A stretch of 64,000 bases of DNA, taken from contig NZ_ALKN02000007.1 of assembly GCF_000293865.2 (NCBI RefSeq), positions 122,799-186,798 on the forward strand, in the 5' to 3' direction. Below, piece after piece: positions 54,825-62,246 of this stretch. Position 1 is the first letter of the stretch. Each line of letters opens with the position of its first letter. Under the pieces are notes generated by a model. That model made no database searches. It saw only the letters and a list, made by a program, of their open reading frames with translations, and was not told where the DNA came from. This stretch comes from Limnohabitans sp. Rim28 (GTDB lineage: Bacteria; Pseudomonadota; Gammaproteobacteria; Burkholderiales; Burkholderiaceae_C). The translations under genes were made by a program, and so were the position numbers.

Positions 54825-56330
54825 TCAGCGAAGGTGTTCGAGTTCTTCCTGCACGATGCGCAGGACGGTGGCCTGAAGTTCAGGCGTGAGGGTGGACAAC
54901 TGGCCTGGGGCCCCTGGCAAAGCTGCACCCGAAGCCATGGCCCCGGCCCAGCCGCCCGGCAGCGGAAAGGCCACGCGTTTCCAATTGACCAGCAGCTCGG
55001 GGCCGACGTTGCAGTCCACCGAGCTTTTGCCCGCGTAACCCGTGCCGATGGTGAAGGTGTAAGGCAAGCCGGTGTTGGCCCCTGTGCTGTCGTGCACGGT
55101 GGAGCCGTTGACGACCACGCGGTAATAGTCGAGGGCCGCGCCCCAGTACACCGCCTGCTCGGCCGATGCCGAGTGGATGCCGGTGGTGTGGCCTGCGCCG
55201 CTGTGCTGCAGCATGAGCCGCGCCACGCCAATGCCCTGGTCAACGTCTTGCACCACCACGCAGCCCAAAATCGGCGAGAGCTTTTCCTTGAGCATCACAT
55301 GGCCCGGCTGTGGGTTGGCGATGGGACAGATCAGGGCCTGGCAGTCGCGCGGCACCTGCACGCCAGCGGCCTGCGCGATCTCGAACGCGGGGCGTCCCAC
55401 CACCTTGCCGTTGAACTTGCCACCAGGAAATGCATGGTTCTGGATTTTCTGCGCCTCCTCTTCGCTGCACACATGCGCACCCTGACCGGCCAGCGCTTGC
55501 TGCATGGGTCCGGCAATGCCCGCATGCAGCAAGAGCACCGAAGGAGCCTGGCAGGGGCTGCCGTGGTCAAAATTCTTGGCGGCCACAATGGTCTGCGCAG
55601 CCGCTTCGATGTCGGCACTGGCGTCCACATAAATCGGCACATTGCCCGAGCCCACGCCAATGGCGGGGTTGCCCGAGCCATAGGCCGCACGCACCATGGG
55701 CGTGCCACCGGTGGCCAAAATCACGTCGGTGCGGGCGTCACGCATCAGCGCGCCCGTGGCCTCGACCGTGGGGCGGGTCAGGATTTGCAGCGCATGGGCC
55801 GGGCCGCCGGCTTTTTCGATGGCGGCTTGCAATTCATGCGTCACGGCGGTGCAGCAGCCCAGCGCCACCGGGTGCGGCGAAATGACCAGCGCGTTGCGCG
55901 TCATCAGGCAAAGAATAGCCTTGAACATGATGGTGGCCACGGGCGAGGTGGAGTTGGACAAACCCACCACCACCCCCGCAGGGCGGCCGATCTCGACGAT
56001 GCGCAGCGCGTCGTTGCGGCGCACGCCACCCAGAGCGACGTTGTCCCAGGCCGTGGGCGTGAGCGTGCAAGCGATCTGGTTCTTGGCGACCTTGTCGGCC
56101 ACTTTGCCGATGCGGCTTTCGCGCACCGCCCACTCGGCATAAAACTCGGCACGCGGCAGCAAGGCCGCAGCCACTTCTTTGGCCACGCGTTTGGCCTCCT
56201 CGGGCGTCCACAGTGCCAGCGTGTCGGCGGCTTGCCGGGCACGGCCCAGCAGATCGCGGGCTTCCTGCAAGGCGGCCAGGTCGTGGTCGGCCAGCTCGAT
56301 GGGGTTGCTTGAACTCATGACAGGGTGCAT
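54825..56330 (-). CDS. CoA-acylating aldehyde dehydrogenase (BMC cargo)
   Basis: An aldehyde dehydrogenase of about 501 residues in the EutE/PduP/AdhE-N branch, oxidising an aldehyde with NAD+ and CoA to acyl-CoA. Nucleophile C260 is in HGSPCQAPSV; the preceding GVGSGNVPIYVDASAD is typical of acylating members, and the general-base glutamate motif of hydrolytic enzymes is missing. After the catalytic domain a Gly/Ala/Pro linker leads to a C-terminal amphipathic helix (TPELQATVLRIVQEELEHLR, about 482-501), an encapsulation-peptide layout. Starts at 56330 (MHPV), 56318 (MSSS) or TTG 56351 overlapping the dioxygenase stop are all possible. Related enzymes include acylating sulfoacetaldehyde dehydrogenase; the true aldehyde is unknown. 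Confidence 0.88.
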   Translation of the reverse strand: MHPVMSSSNPIELADHDLAALQEARDLLGRARQAADTLALWTPEEAKRVAKEVAAALLPRAEFYAEWAVRESRIGKVADKVAKNQIACTLTPTAWDNVALGGVRRNDALRIVEIGRPAGVVVGLSNSTSPVATIMFKAILCLMTRNALVISPHPVALGCCTAVTHELQAAIEKAGGPAHALQILTRPTVEATGALMRDARTDVILATGGTPMVRAAYGSGNPAIGVGSGNVPIYVDASADIEAAAQTIVAAKNFDHGSPCQAPSVLLLHAGIAGPMQQALAGQGAHVCSEEEAQKIQNHAFPGGKFNGKVVGRPAFEIAQAAGVQVPRDCQALICPIANPQPGHVMLKEKLSPILGCVVVQDVDQGIGVARLMLQHSGAGHTTGIHSASAEQAVYWGAALDYYRVVVNGSTVHDSTGANTGLPYTFTIGTGYAGKSSVDCNVGPELLVNWKRVAFPLPGGWAGAMASGAALPGAPGQLSTLTPELQATVLRIVQEELEHLR

Positions 56331-56347
56331 TCCGGGTTCAGCGGCGT

Positions 56348-57406
56348 TCAACGGCGCTGGGCGGCACTGGCCACGGCGTTCAGGTCCACGCTTTCGAGTG
56401 CGCTGAAAATCGCCTCCACCGCCTGCTGCTCACGCGGGCTGGCCGCTTGCATGCGGGTGGTGTCGAGCAACTGGCGCATCACCGAGGGCTGGCCGCCCGA
56501 TGTTGCACCCGTGGCTGCACCGGGGTTGAGCGTAGGTACAAAACTGCCGCAGGTCATGCGCTGACCGGCGCGGTAGTGCGGCGCGTAGTCGAACACCGCG
56601 TAGTGCTGCGTGGCGCAGTTGTCCCACATGGCCAGCGAGTCTTTTTCCCAGCGGAAACGCACCATGAACTCGGGCTTTTTGACCCACTCGTAGAGCATGT
56701 TCAACACCGCCTCGGACAAGTCCATGTGCATGCCCAACAAGCGCTTGGTCCAGATCGAATTCACAAACAAAATCTTGCGGCCGTTGTAGGGGTGCGTGAT
56801 CACCGCCGGGTGCGACACCGTGGGCGTGTTCTCGATCATCTTGCACTCTTGCTCACTCGCCGTGACCATCATGCCGCTCTTGGCAGAAGCACGTTTGGCA
56901 AAGCGCTCGCTGGCGTTGATGCGGCGGAAGTGCCAAGGCAAATCATGGTCGGCCTGCAGGCCTTCCAGCATTTGCTGCATGCCAGGATTGAGGGCATCGT
57001 AGGCTGCGCCTGCGTGCATCCACATGGTGTCGCCGCCCGACGGGGGCAAGTCGGTGATGCGCAAAATCGACACCATGTTGGGCTTTTTGCGGAAGGTCAC
57101 GTCGGTGTGCCAGCGGTCGGTCTCAGGGGCTTCGTTGCCCTGGTTCGAGATCAGCTGGATCTGGGGGTGACCCTCGATGTGCGGGAAGAACTCGTGCTGC
57201 TCCATCTCGCCAAAATTTTGGCCCAGACGGATGTAAGACTCGGGCTTCAGAGCCTGTTTGCGGAAAAACACCACGCCGTACTGCCACAGCGCTTTTTTGA
57301 TTTCTTCGTAGACGTCTTCTGATCGGGTGTTGTTCAGGTCAACGCCGCTGATCATGCCGCCAATGGTGGGCGTCATGGGATCCACTTGGATATGACGGAA
57401 GTTCAT
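56348..57406 (-). CDS. TauD/TfdA-type 2-oxoglutarate dioxygenase with C-terminal extension
   Basis: A non-haem Fe(II) dioxygenase of 352 residues (E. coli TauD: 283). The metal triad is H100-x-D102 in RWHTDVTF and H268 in TQHYAVFDY; R279 would bind 2-oxoglutarate, with the same 11-residue spacing as H255/R266 of TauD. TauD's taurine ligands H70 and R270 correspond to H71 and R283, but Y73 and N95 are replaced by F74 and T96. TauD homology ends near residue 290; then comes a Gly/Ala/Thr linker and helices up to 352, unusual for the family. AAGGAG precedes the ATG. TauD-type enzymes release sulfite and an aldehyde from sulfonates; a different acid could be used here. Sits just upstream of the aldehyde dehydrogenase. 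Confidence 0.88.
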   Translation of the reverse strand: MNFRHIQVDPMTPTIGGMISGVDLNNTRSEDVYEEIKKALWQYGVVFFRKQALKPESYIRLGQNFGEMEQHEFFPHIEGHPQIQLISNQGNEAPETDRWHTDVTFRKKPNMVSILRITDLPPSGGDTMWMHAGAAYDALNPGMQQMLEGLQADHDLPWHFRRINASERFAKRASAKSGMMVTASEQECKMIENTPTVSHPAVITHPYNGRKILFVNSIWTKRLLGMHMDLSEAVLNMLYEWVKKPEFMVRFRWEKDSLAMWDNCATQHYAVFDYAPHYRAGQRMTCGSFVPTLNPGAATGATSGGQPSVMRQLLDTTRMQAASPREQQAVEAIFSALESVDLNAVASAAQRR

Positions 57407-57441
57407 TTTTTTCTCTCCTTGGTGTGTTGTGGCCAACGGCT

Positions 57442-58197
57442 TCATTGCCAGTGCAACAAACGGCGTTCGATCCAGTTCATCAGCTTCATGATGAGCACCC
57501 CGATGAGCGCCAGATCAAACAGCAGCGACCACACGCCGTTGACGTTGAATGTGGATCCCAAATAAGCGAGTTGTTGTCCGAGGCCACGCTCAGAAGCAAT
57601 GACCTCTGCGCCCACCACGCCCAGCAAGGCATAGATCACGCCCAAGCGCAATCCTGAGAAAAGCACCGGAACAGCGCCCGGCAATGTGACTGAAAAAAAC
57701 ATCTGCCGACTGCTGGCACCCAGGGTACGGGTGAGCGTCACATGGTCTTGGCTAACGCCGCGAATGCCGGCGACCGTGCTGGACAGCACGATGAAGAACG
57801 TCAGCGAAACCCCCAGCGCGATCTTGGAGCCGATGCCTAGGCCAAACCACAAAATGAACAGCGGCACCAGCGCAATGCGCGGCAGCACATTGAAGGCCGA
57901 GATGTAGGGCTCACAAAAGGCCTCGAACTTGGGCCAAGTGACAAAGGCCAAGCCCGTGATCATGGCGGCGACCGAGCCAATGACAAAAGACGCGAACACG
58001 GCCAACAGGGTGTAGCCCAGATCGCCCCACAGGCGGGCGTTGGTCAGGTTGTCCAGTGTGAACTGGATGATGCCGAGCGGGCTGCCCATGAAACTCGGGT
58101 CAACCCAACCTGTTCGGGCACCCCACTCCCATAAGCCCAGCACCACGCACAGGAACAGGGCATGCCATGACAGCGTCCGCAATGTTTCAGCCCTCAT
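57442..58197 (-). CDS. ABC transporter permease (TauC/SsuC-like)
   Basis: An inner-membrane permease of 251 residues with six hydrophobic segments and the binding-protein-dependent loop TLGASSRQMFFSVTLPGAVPVLFSGLRLG (shown to mark the EAA motif, about 165-193). It resembles the sulfonate/nitrate/taurine permeases (TauC, SsuC). The chosen ATG at 58195-58197 overlaps the end of the ATPase gene by 11 bp; a longer reading frame starts inside that gene and is not credible. With the ATPase and binding protein it forms a complete importer feeding the dioxygenase 35 bp downstream. Confidence 0.92.
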   Translation of the reverse strand: MRAETLRTLSWHALFLCVVLGLWEWGARTGWVDPSFMGSPLGIIQFTLDNLTNARLWGDLGYTLLAVFASFVIGSVAAMITGLAFVTWPKFEAFCEPYISAFNVLPRIALVPLFILWFGLGIGSKIALGVSLTFFIVLSSTVAGIRGVSQDHVTLTRTLGASSRQMFFSVTLPGAVPVLFSGLRLGVIYALLGVVGAEVIASERGLGQQLAYLGSTFNVNGVWSLLFDLALIGVLIMKLMNWIERRLLHWQ

Positions 58198-58951
58198 GGT
58201 GCACCCACCCTTCTTCGAGATGTTTCCAGACTTGGGTGTAGGTGTGGTGAAAGTCATCGCTGGTCTGCAGCTCACGGATAGAGCGCGGGCGCGCCAGTGG
58301 CACTTTGACATCGGCCACGATCCGCCCCGGACGCGAGGACATCACCATCACCCGGTCGGCCAGCGCAACGGCTTCAGACAGGTCGTGCGTCACAAACAGC
58401 ACTGTGCGGTTGCCTTCTTGGCACAACTGCAAGAGCAGGTCTTGAAGCTGCAGCTTGGTTTGCGCGTCCAGTGCGCCGAAGGGCTCGTCCATGAGCAGCA
58501 GGGGCGACGGCATGGCAAAGGTGCGGGCCAGCGCCACGCGCTGGCGCATGCCATGTGACAGCGCCTTGGGCAGGCGGTACTCGGACCCACCGAGTCCGAC
58601 CTGCTTGAGCATCAAGGCGGCCCGTTCACGGGCATCCGCAACCGGCACACCCCGAACCTTCAGGCCAAAGGCGGCGTTGTCCAGCGCATTGAGCCAGGGA
58701 AACAGGCTGTCGCGGGCCAACATGTAAGCCACGTTGTGGCTGCCCAGCGCTGGCTGTTCGCCCGCCACCAGCAGACGTTGACCTGCAGGCAAATCGACCA
58801 AGCCCGCGCACAGGTTGAGCAAGGTGGTTTTGCCACAGCCGCTGGGACCTGCGAGCGCGACAAACTCCCCCGCCTTGACGTGCAGGTCCACACCCTGCAA
58901 CACCAAGTGGGTGCCGTCAAAGCTCAGGTCGATGCGCTGTGCGTCGATCAT
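58187..58951 (-). CDS. ABC transporter ATPase (TauB/SsuB-like)
   Basis: An ATP-binding subunit of 254 residues. Walker A is GPSGCGKTTLL, the signature is LSHGMRQRVALAR (Gly/Ser/Gln positions altered from LSGGQ to LSHGM), Walker B is LLLMDEPFGALDA and the H-loop VLFVTHDLSEAV. This branch serves nitrate, sulfonate and taurine importers. It starts 34 bp after the binding-protein stop and overlaps the permease start. Cytoplasmic face of the inner membrane. Confidence 0.94.
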   Translation of the reverse strand: MIDAQRIDLSFDGTHLVLQGVDLHVKAGEFVALAGPSGCGKTTLLNLCAGLVDLPAGQRLLVAGEQPALGSHNVAYMLARDSLFPWLNALDNAAFGLKVRGVPVADARERAALMLKQVGLGGSEYRLPKALSHGMRQRVALARTFAMPSPLLLMDEPFGALDAQTKLQLQDLLLQLCQEGNRTVLFVTHDLSEAVALADRVMVMSSRPGRIVADVKVPLARPRSIRELQTSDDFHHTYTQVWKHLEEGWVHHEG

Positions 58952-58985
58952 GGATGTGCCCTGGGAAACTCGCTGCCGTCGTCGT

Positions 58986-59984
58986 TCAGGGCAAGACTGC
59001 CGGGGCCATGTCCACTCTGGCGGGCAAGAGCTTGTTTTCGGTCATGGCATTGGCCACCGCCTGCATGGCTGGCACGGTGCCACGGGCCTTGAAGTTGCCG
59101 ATGGAGTTGCGCAGGCTCACCTCAGCGATCTGGTCTGCGTTGGGCAATTGCAGGGCAAAGGTCTTGCGCAGGATCTCCAGTGTCTTGCCGAAGTTGGCTG
59201 GGTTGGACACAAAGGCATCCGACAAGTCCAGCATCCTGCGGATAGCGGCCACCGTTTGCGGATTGGCCGCTGCCCATTCGGCCTTCACCGCCATGGCACC
59301 AGCGCCTCCCCGGGTCGCCAGCATGCTCTTGGGGCCCTGCCCTTTGCGGGGGTCCACCACCAGGCGGCAGGCCTTGAGCACTTCGCACATGCCGTCGGCG
59401 GGCGGGAAGGTCATGATCAGATCGACCTGGCCGCGCGTGAGCGCAGGAAAGGCCGTGTCGGGCGCACCCACGGCCACAAAGGTCACGTCGTTCGCGGTCA
59501 GGCCCACATCGGCCAGCATGTCGATCACCTGAAATTCAGCGCCTGAGCCGCGTTGGGTCACGCCGATTTTCTTGCCTTTGAAGGACTTGACCACACCGGG
59601 GTAGCCTTCTTTTTCAGTTTCCAATTCGGTTTTTGCACCTGCGGCCATGAAAAACACCGGGTCCACGAAACCTGCAGCAATGATGCTGATGGGCGCCTTG
59701 CGGGCGACGGCGGCAACCGCCACTTCGGTCGGGCCAAAAAACACTTCGATGTCACCCGAGAGCATGGTCTGCATGCCGAGCGGCGCTCCGGGGATGGTTC
59801 GCAGTTCGCAGCGAATGCCCGCTTGCTGGCAGAAACCTTGTTCTTGGGCCACGCGCACCAACAGATTGCCGGTGCCAGGATAGTCTTGGAAGCGCACCAC
59901 GGACTGCGCCATGGCGCTGGCGCCCAGGGTCAAGGCGATGGCACCCAGGGTGGTGCGTACAAAAGCAGGGGCAGAAAATTTCAT
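58986..59984 (-). CDS. ABC transporter substrate-binding protein (NMT1/TauA-like)
   Basis: A periplasmic binding protein of 332 residues with a signal peptide ending ASAMAQS. The mature part starts VVRFQDYPGTGNLLVRVAQEQGF and has MLSGDIEVFFGPTEVAVAAVA and FKGKKIGVTQRGSGAEF, typical of the NMT1/THI5/SsuA-like class II fold used for sulfonates, nitrate, thiamine precursors and aromatic acids. It is the first gene of the BMC operon, 143 bp from the divergent Crp/Fnr gene. The ligand cannot be read from sequence, but should be the dioxygenase substrate. Start at 59982-59984 excludes an unconserved upstream extension. Confidence 0.9.
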   Translation of the reverse strand: MKFSAPAFVRTTLGAIALTLGASAMAQSVVRFQDYPGTGNLLVRVAQEQGFCQQAGIRCELRTIPGAPLGMQTMLSGDIEVFFGPTEVAVAAVARKAPISIIAAGFVDPVFFMAAGAKTELETEKEGYPGVVKSFKGKKIGVTQRGSGAEFQVIDMLADVGLTANDVTFVAVGAPDTAFPALTRGQVDLIMTFPPADGMCEVLKACRLVVDPRKGQGPKSMLATRGGAGAMAVKAEWAAANPQTVAAIRRMLDLSDAFVSNPANFGKTLEILRKTFALQLPNADQIAEVSLRNSIGNFKARGTVPAMQAVANAMTENKLLPARVDMAPAVLP

Positions 59985-60061
59985 GTCGTCTCCAATGTGG
60001 TTCTTTGACTTGATCACCGTCAAGCTCGGTGGCCCTGATTTAAGTCCCCCCGAATGCTGCG

Positions 60062-60083
60062 AATTGTTTCTGATGTGACAATT
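60062..60083. promoter_or_regulatory. Crp/Fnr-type palindrome in the divergent BMC promoter
   Basis: AATTGT-N10-ACAATT, a perfect 6-bp inverted repeat with the 22-bp overall length and TTGT/ACAA outer bases expected of Crp/Fnr-family operators. It lies 45 bp before the Crp/Fnr-like start and 78 bp before the binding-protein start, so it can serve both directions. This supports control of the BMC operon by the divergent regulator. Confidence 0.55.
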
Positions 60084-60127
60084 TAGGGGAAAGCACTCAA
60101 AACAAACCCATTTCATCCAGACCCACC

Positions 60128-60859
60128 ATGCCATCGCCATCTCCGCGCACACCGACCAAAAGCCGAAGCAACAGCAAGCGCGCGCCTGTTTTCAAAGCGC
60201 TGGACGCTGATGAGCTCAAGAAGGACTGGGCGCAAAACTCAGGTCTGACAACGCGCTCGACCCAAGCGCTGCAAAGCGTGGGCGTGCTGCGCACTTGGAA
60301 CGATGGCCAGGTCTTGCTCAGCCGGGGCCAACCCACCTCGGCGGCTTGGCTGGTGGTCAGTGGCCGCGTGCGCATCAGCGTGATCACCTCGGAAGGCGAG
60401 GAGCAATTGCTGCGCTGGATGTTGCCGGGAGAAATCGCAGGCTTGAGCTCGGTGTTTGCCCAAGCCACCAATCCGGCCGATATGGTCTCTCACGGTTTGA
60501 CGCAGGTCTTGCACATCGAACGCGCCCGACTGATGGAGCTGATTGGGCGCGATCCGGTGGTGGCGCTGGACCTGCTGCGCATTCTGGGCCTGCGCATCAA
60601 CCAACTGTTTGACACCCTGGCCGATCGGGGTATACATAGCCTGGAGCAACGCGTGTGGGCCACGCTGGAGCGCATTGCCAAATTCAACAGTGTGGCTGTA
60701 CCCGATGGTGTGATGCTGCGCGTGAGCCAGTCCGACCTGGCCCAAGCAGCTTCGGCATCGCGTCAGCGCGTCAACCAGCAGTTGCGGCACTTGCAAGACC
60801 AGGGCTTGGTTCGGCTCGGTTACCGCAACATCGTTCTCCTCAAGCCCAACAATCCCTGA
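60128..60859 (+). CDS. Crp/Fnr-family transcriptional regulator
   Basis: A regulator of 243 residues. After a basic, Ser-rich leader (1-20), a cyclic-nucleotide-binding-like beta-roll covers about residues 45-150 (GQVLLSRGQPTSAAWLVVSGRVRISVI, shown only to mark the domain), then a dimer helix, then a C-terminal HTH with QSDLAQAASASRQRVNQQLRHL. No N-terminal cysteine cluster as in Fnr, so not an Fe-S oxygen sensor; the ligand is unknown. Divergent from the BMC operon with a Crp-like palindrome between, and convergent with the alkB-like gene 20 bp away. Most likely the local BMC regulator. Confidence 0.9.
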   Translation: MPSPSPRTPTKSRSNSKRAPVFKALDADELKKDWAQNSGLTTRSTQALQSVGVLRTWNDGQVLLSRGQPTSAAWLVVSGRVRISVITSEGEEQLLRWMLPGEIAGLSSVFAQATNPADMVSHGLTQVLHIERARLMELIGRDPVVALDLLRILGLRINQLFDTLADRGIHSLEQRVWATLERIAKFNSVAVPDGVMLRVSQSDLAQAASASRQRVNQQLRHLQDQGLVRLGYRNIVLLKPNNP

Positions 60860-60879
60860 ACTTTCGAGCCCCTCAACCT

Positions 60880-62031
60880 TCAGCCCCAGCGCTGCGTGAG
60901 TCTGGACCGTGCTGATGGCTGCAGATTGACCAGGCTCAAGTTCCCACCGTAGTGGCCCATCACGCGGTGGTCCATCCACGCAAACCACAGGGGCGGGCAA
61001 TAGGCCACCGAGATCATGGTGGCGTAGCCTGCGGGCAGTTGCGGCGCCGTGGCGAAATGCCGCAGCGCTTGGAAGCGCCGGCTGGGGTGGGCGTGGTGGT
61101 CAGAGTGCCTTTGCAGCTGGTACAGCAAGAGGTTGCCCACCAGGTGGTTGCTGTTCCACGAGTGCTCGGGCTCGCAGCGCACGTAGCGGCCGCTGGCGTC
61201 TTGTTGTCGCAGCAAGCCGTAGTGCTCCAAATAGTTCACCACCTCCAGCATCGAGGCGGCGTACACGGCTTGCAACACCAAAAACGGCAGCACCATCCAG
61301 CCGAGCCATGCCACCAGCGCGCCAAACAAAACCAGCGTCAGGCCCCAAGCTTGTAGGTTGTGGTTTTGGGGGTGCCAAACGCTGTGCCCTTGAAGCTTCA
61401 AGCGCTCTTGTTCCAGTGTCCAAGCCGATTGCAGGCTGCCCCAGACCGAGCGTGGCAAAAAGGCCCAAAAGCCCTCGCCCATGCGAGCACTCGCCGGGTC
61501 TTCGGGTGTGGCCACGCGTTTGTGGTGGCCCCGGTTGTGCTCGACAAAAAAGTGGCCATACGCACTGGGCGCCAGGGCGATCTTGGACAGCCAGCGGTCC
61601 AGCGTTTCTTTTTTGTGGCCCAACTCGTGCGCGGTGCCAATGCCAATGCCATTGATGGCCCCCACCGTGAGCACCAAAGCGGCATAGCCCATCCAAGCCA
61701 ACGGTTGGGTGACCGCGATCCAAGCACCCAAGACGGTGCCGATCCCTTGCACAGGCACATAGGCCCACACCATGGCGCGGTAAAACACATCGGCTTCGAG
61801 TTGTGCCACCGCCGATTCGGGCGGGTTGCTGAAGTCCTCGCCAAACACGCTGTCAAGCACGGGCAGCAACACATGGATGATGAGTGGGGCCAGCAGCATG
61901 CACCACCATTGCCCCGTCCAGACAAAGGCCAGCAAGGAGGCGGTGAACACCAGAGGGATGGCAGGGCTGAGCAACCACCACCAACGCTTGTCTTGCCAAG
62001 CCTCTTCGAGCGGAATGCCTGGATTGTTCAC
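60880..62031 (-). CDS. alkB: AlkB-type membrane alkane hydroxylase
   Basis: A di-iron membrane hydroxylase of 383 residues with about six hydrophobic segments. The histidine motifs are HELGHK (135-140), EHNRGHHKRVATPEDPASAR (164-183), NYLEHYGL and LQRHSDHHAHPSRRFQ, all eight-plus histidines in place, as in alkane 1-monooxygenase. It hydroxylates terminal carbons of alkanes or alkyl chains with O2 and electrons from rubredoxin. No rubredoxin gene is adjacent in the window. Starts at GTG (62029-62031). Divergent from a GMC alcohol dehydrogenase that could take the product. Confidence 0.88.
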   Translation of the reverse strand: MNNPGIPLEEAWQDKRWWWLLSPAIPLVFTASLLAFVWTGQWWCMLLAPLIIHVLLPVLDSVFGEDFSNPPESAVAQLEADVFYRAMVWAYVPVQGIGTVLGAWIAVTQPLAWMGYAALVLTVGAINGIGIGTAHELGHKKETLDRWLSKIALAPSAYGHFFVEHNRGHHKRVATPEDPASARMGEGFWAFLPRSVWGSLQSAWTLEQERLKLQGHSVWHPQNHNLQAWGLTLVLFGALVAWLGWMVLPFLVLQAVYAASMLEVVNYLEHYGLLRQQDASGRYVRCEPEHSWNSNHLVGNLLLYQLQRHSDHHAHPSRRFQALRHFATAPQLPAGYATMISVAYCPPLWFAWMDHRVMGHYGGNLSLVNLQPSARSRLTQRWG

Positions 62032-62095
62032 GGCTGAGGCCTGCTGAGGCGTTGAGGGCCAACAAACTCAAGGACGGTCCGCATAACTTGTCTCC

Positions 62096-62111
62096 CAATG
62101 TGGTGACATTG
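62096..62111. promoter_or_regulatory. Palindrome in the alkB/GMC divergent gap
   Basis: CAATGT-GGTG-ACATTG, a perfect 6-bp inverted repeat in the 215-bp gap between the two divergent genes. It could be an operator for shared control, but no regulator gene is next to it and no clear promoters were assigned. Confidence 0.3.
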
Positions 62112-62246
62112 TGAAGGGTGTTTAGATCCACGAGATGTCGCCAGGGCGAGGGGTTTGCTGGGAAAAACCCTGATGCGCACAAGACACGCCGCGACACGCT
62201 GGAGCCCTTATATTGGCCACACAAAACATTTGGATGGGGGGAATGC

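Noticed and set aside
54456..56312. A 618-codon forward frame opposite the BMC aldehyde dehydrogenase
   Set aside because: It is an antisense shadow in GC-rich coding DNA, His/Gly/Arg-rich, while the reverse strand encodes a clear dehydrogenase with catalytic motif.
56348..57406. Naming the dioxygenase tauD (taurine dioxygenase)
   Set aside because: Two of the taurine-contacting residues are changed and the protein has a long extra tail, so only the family assignment is safe.
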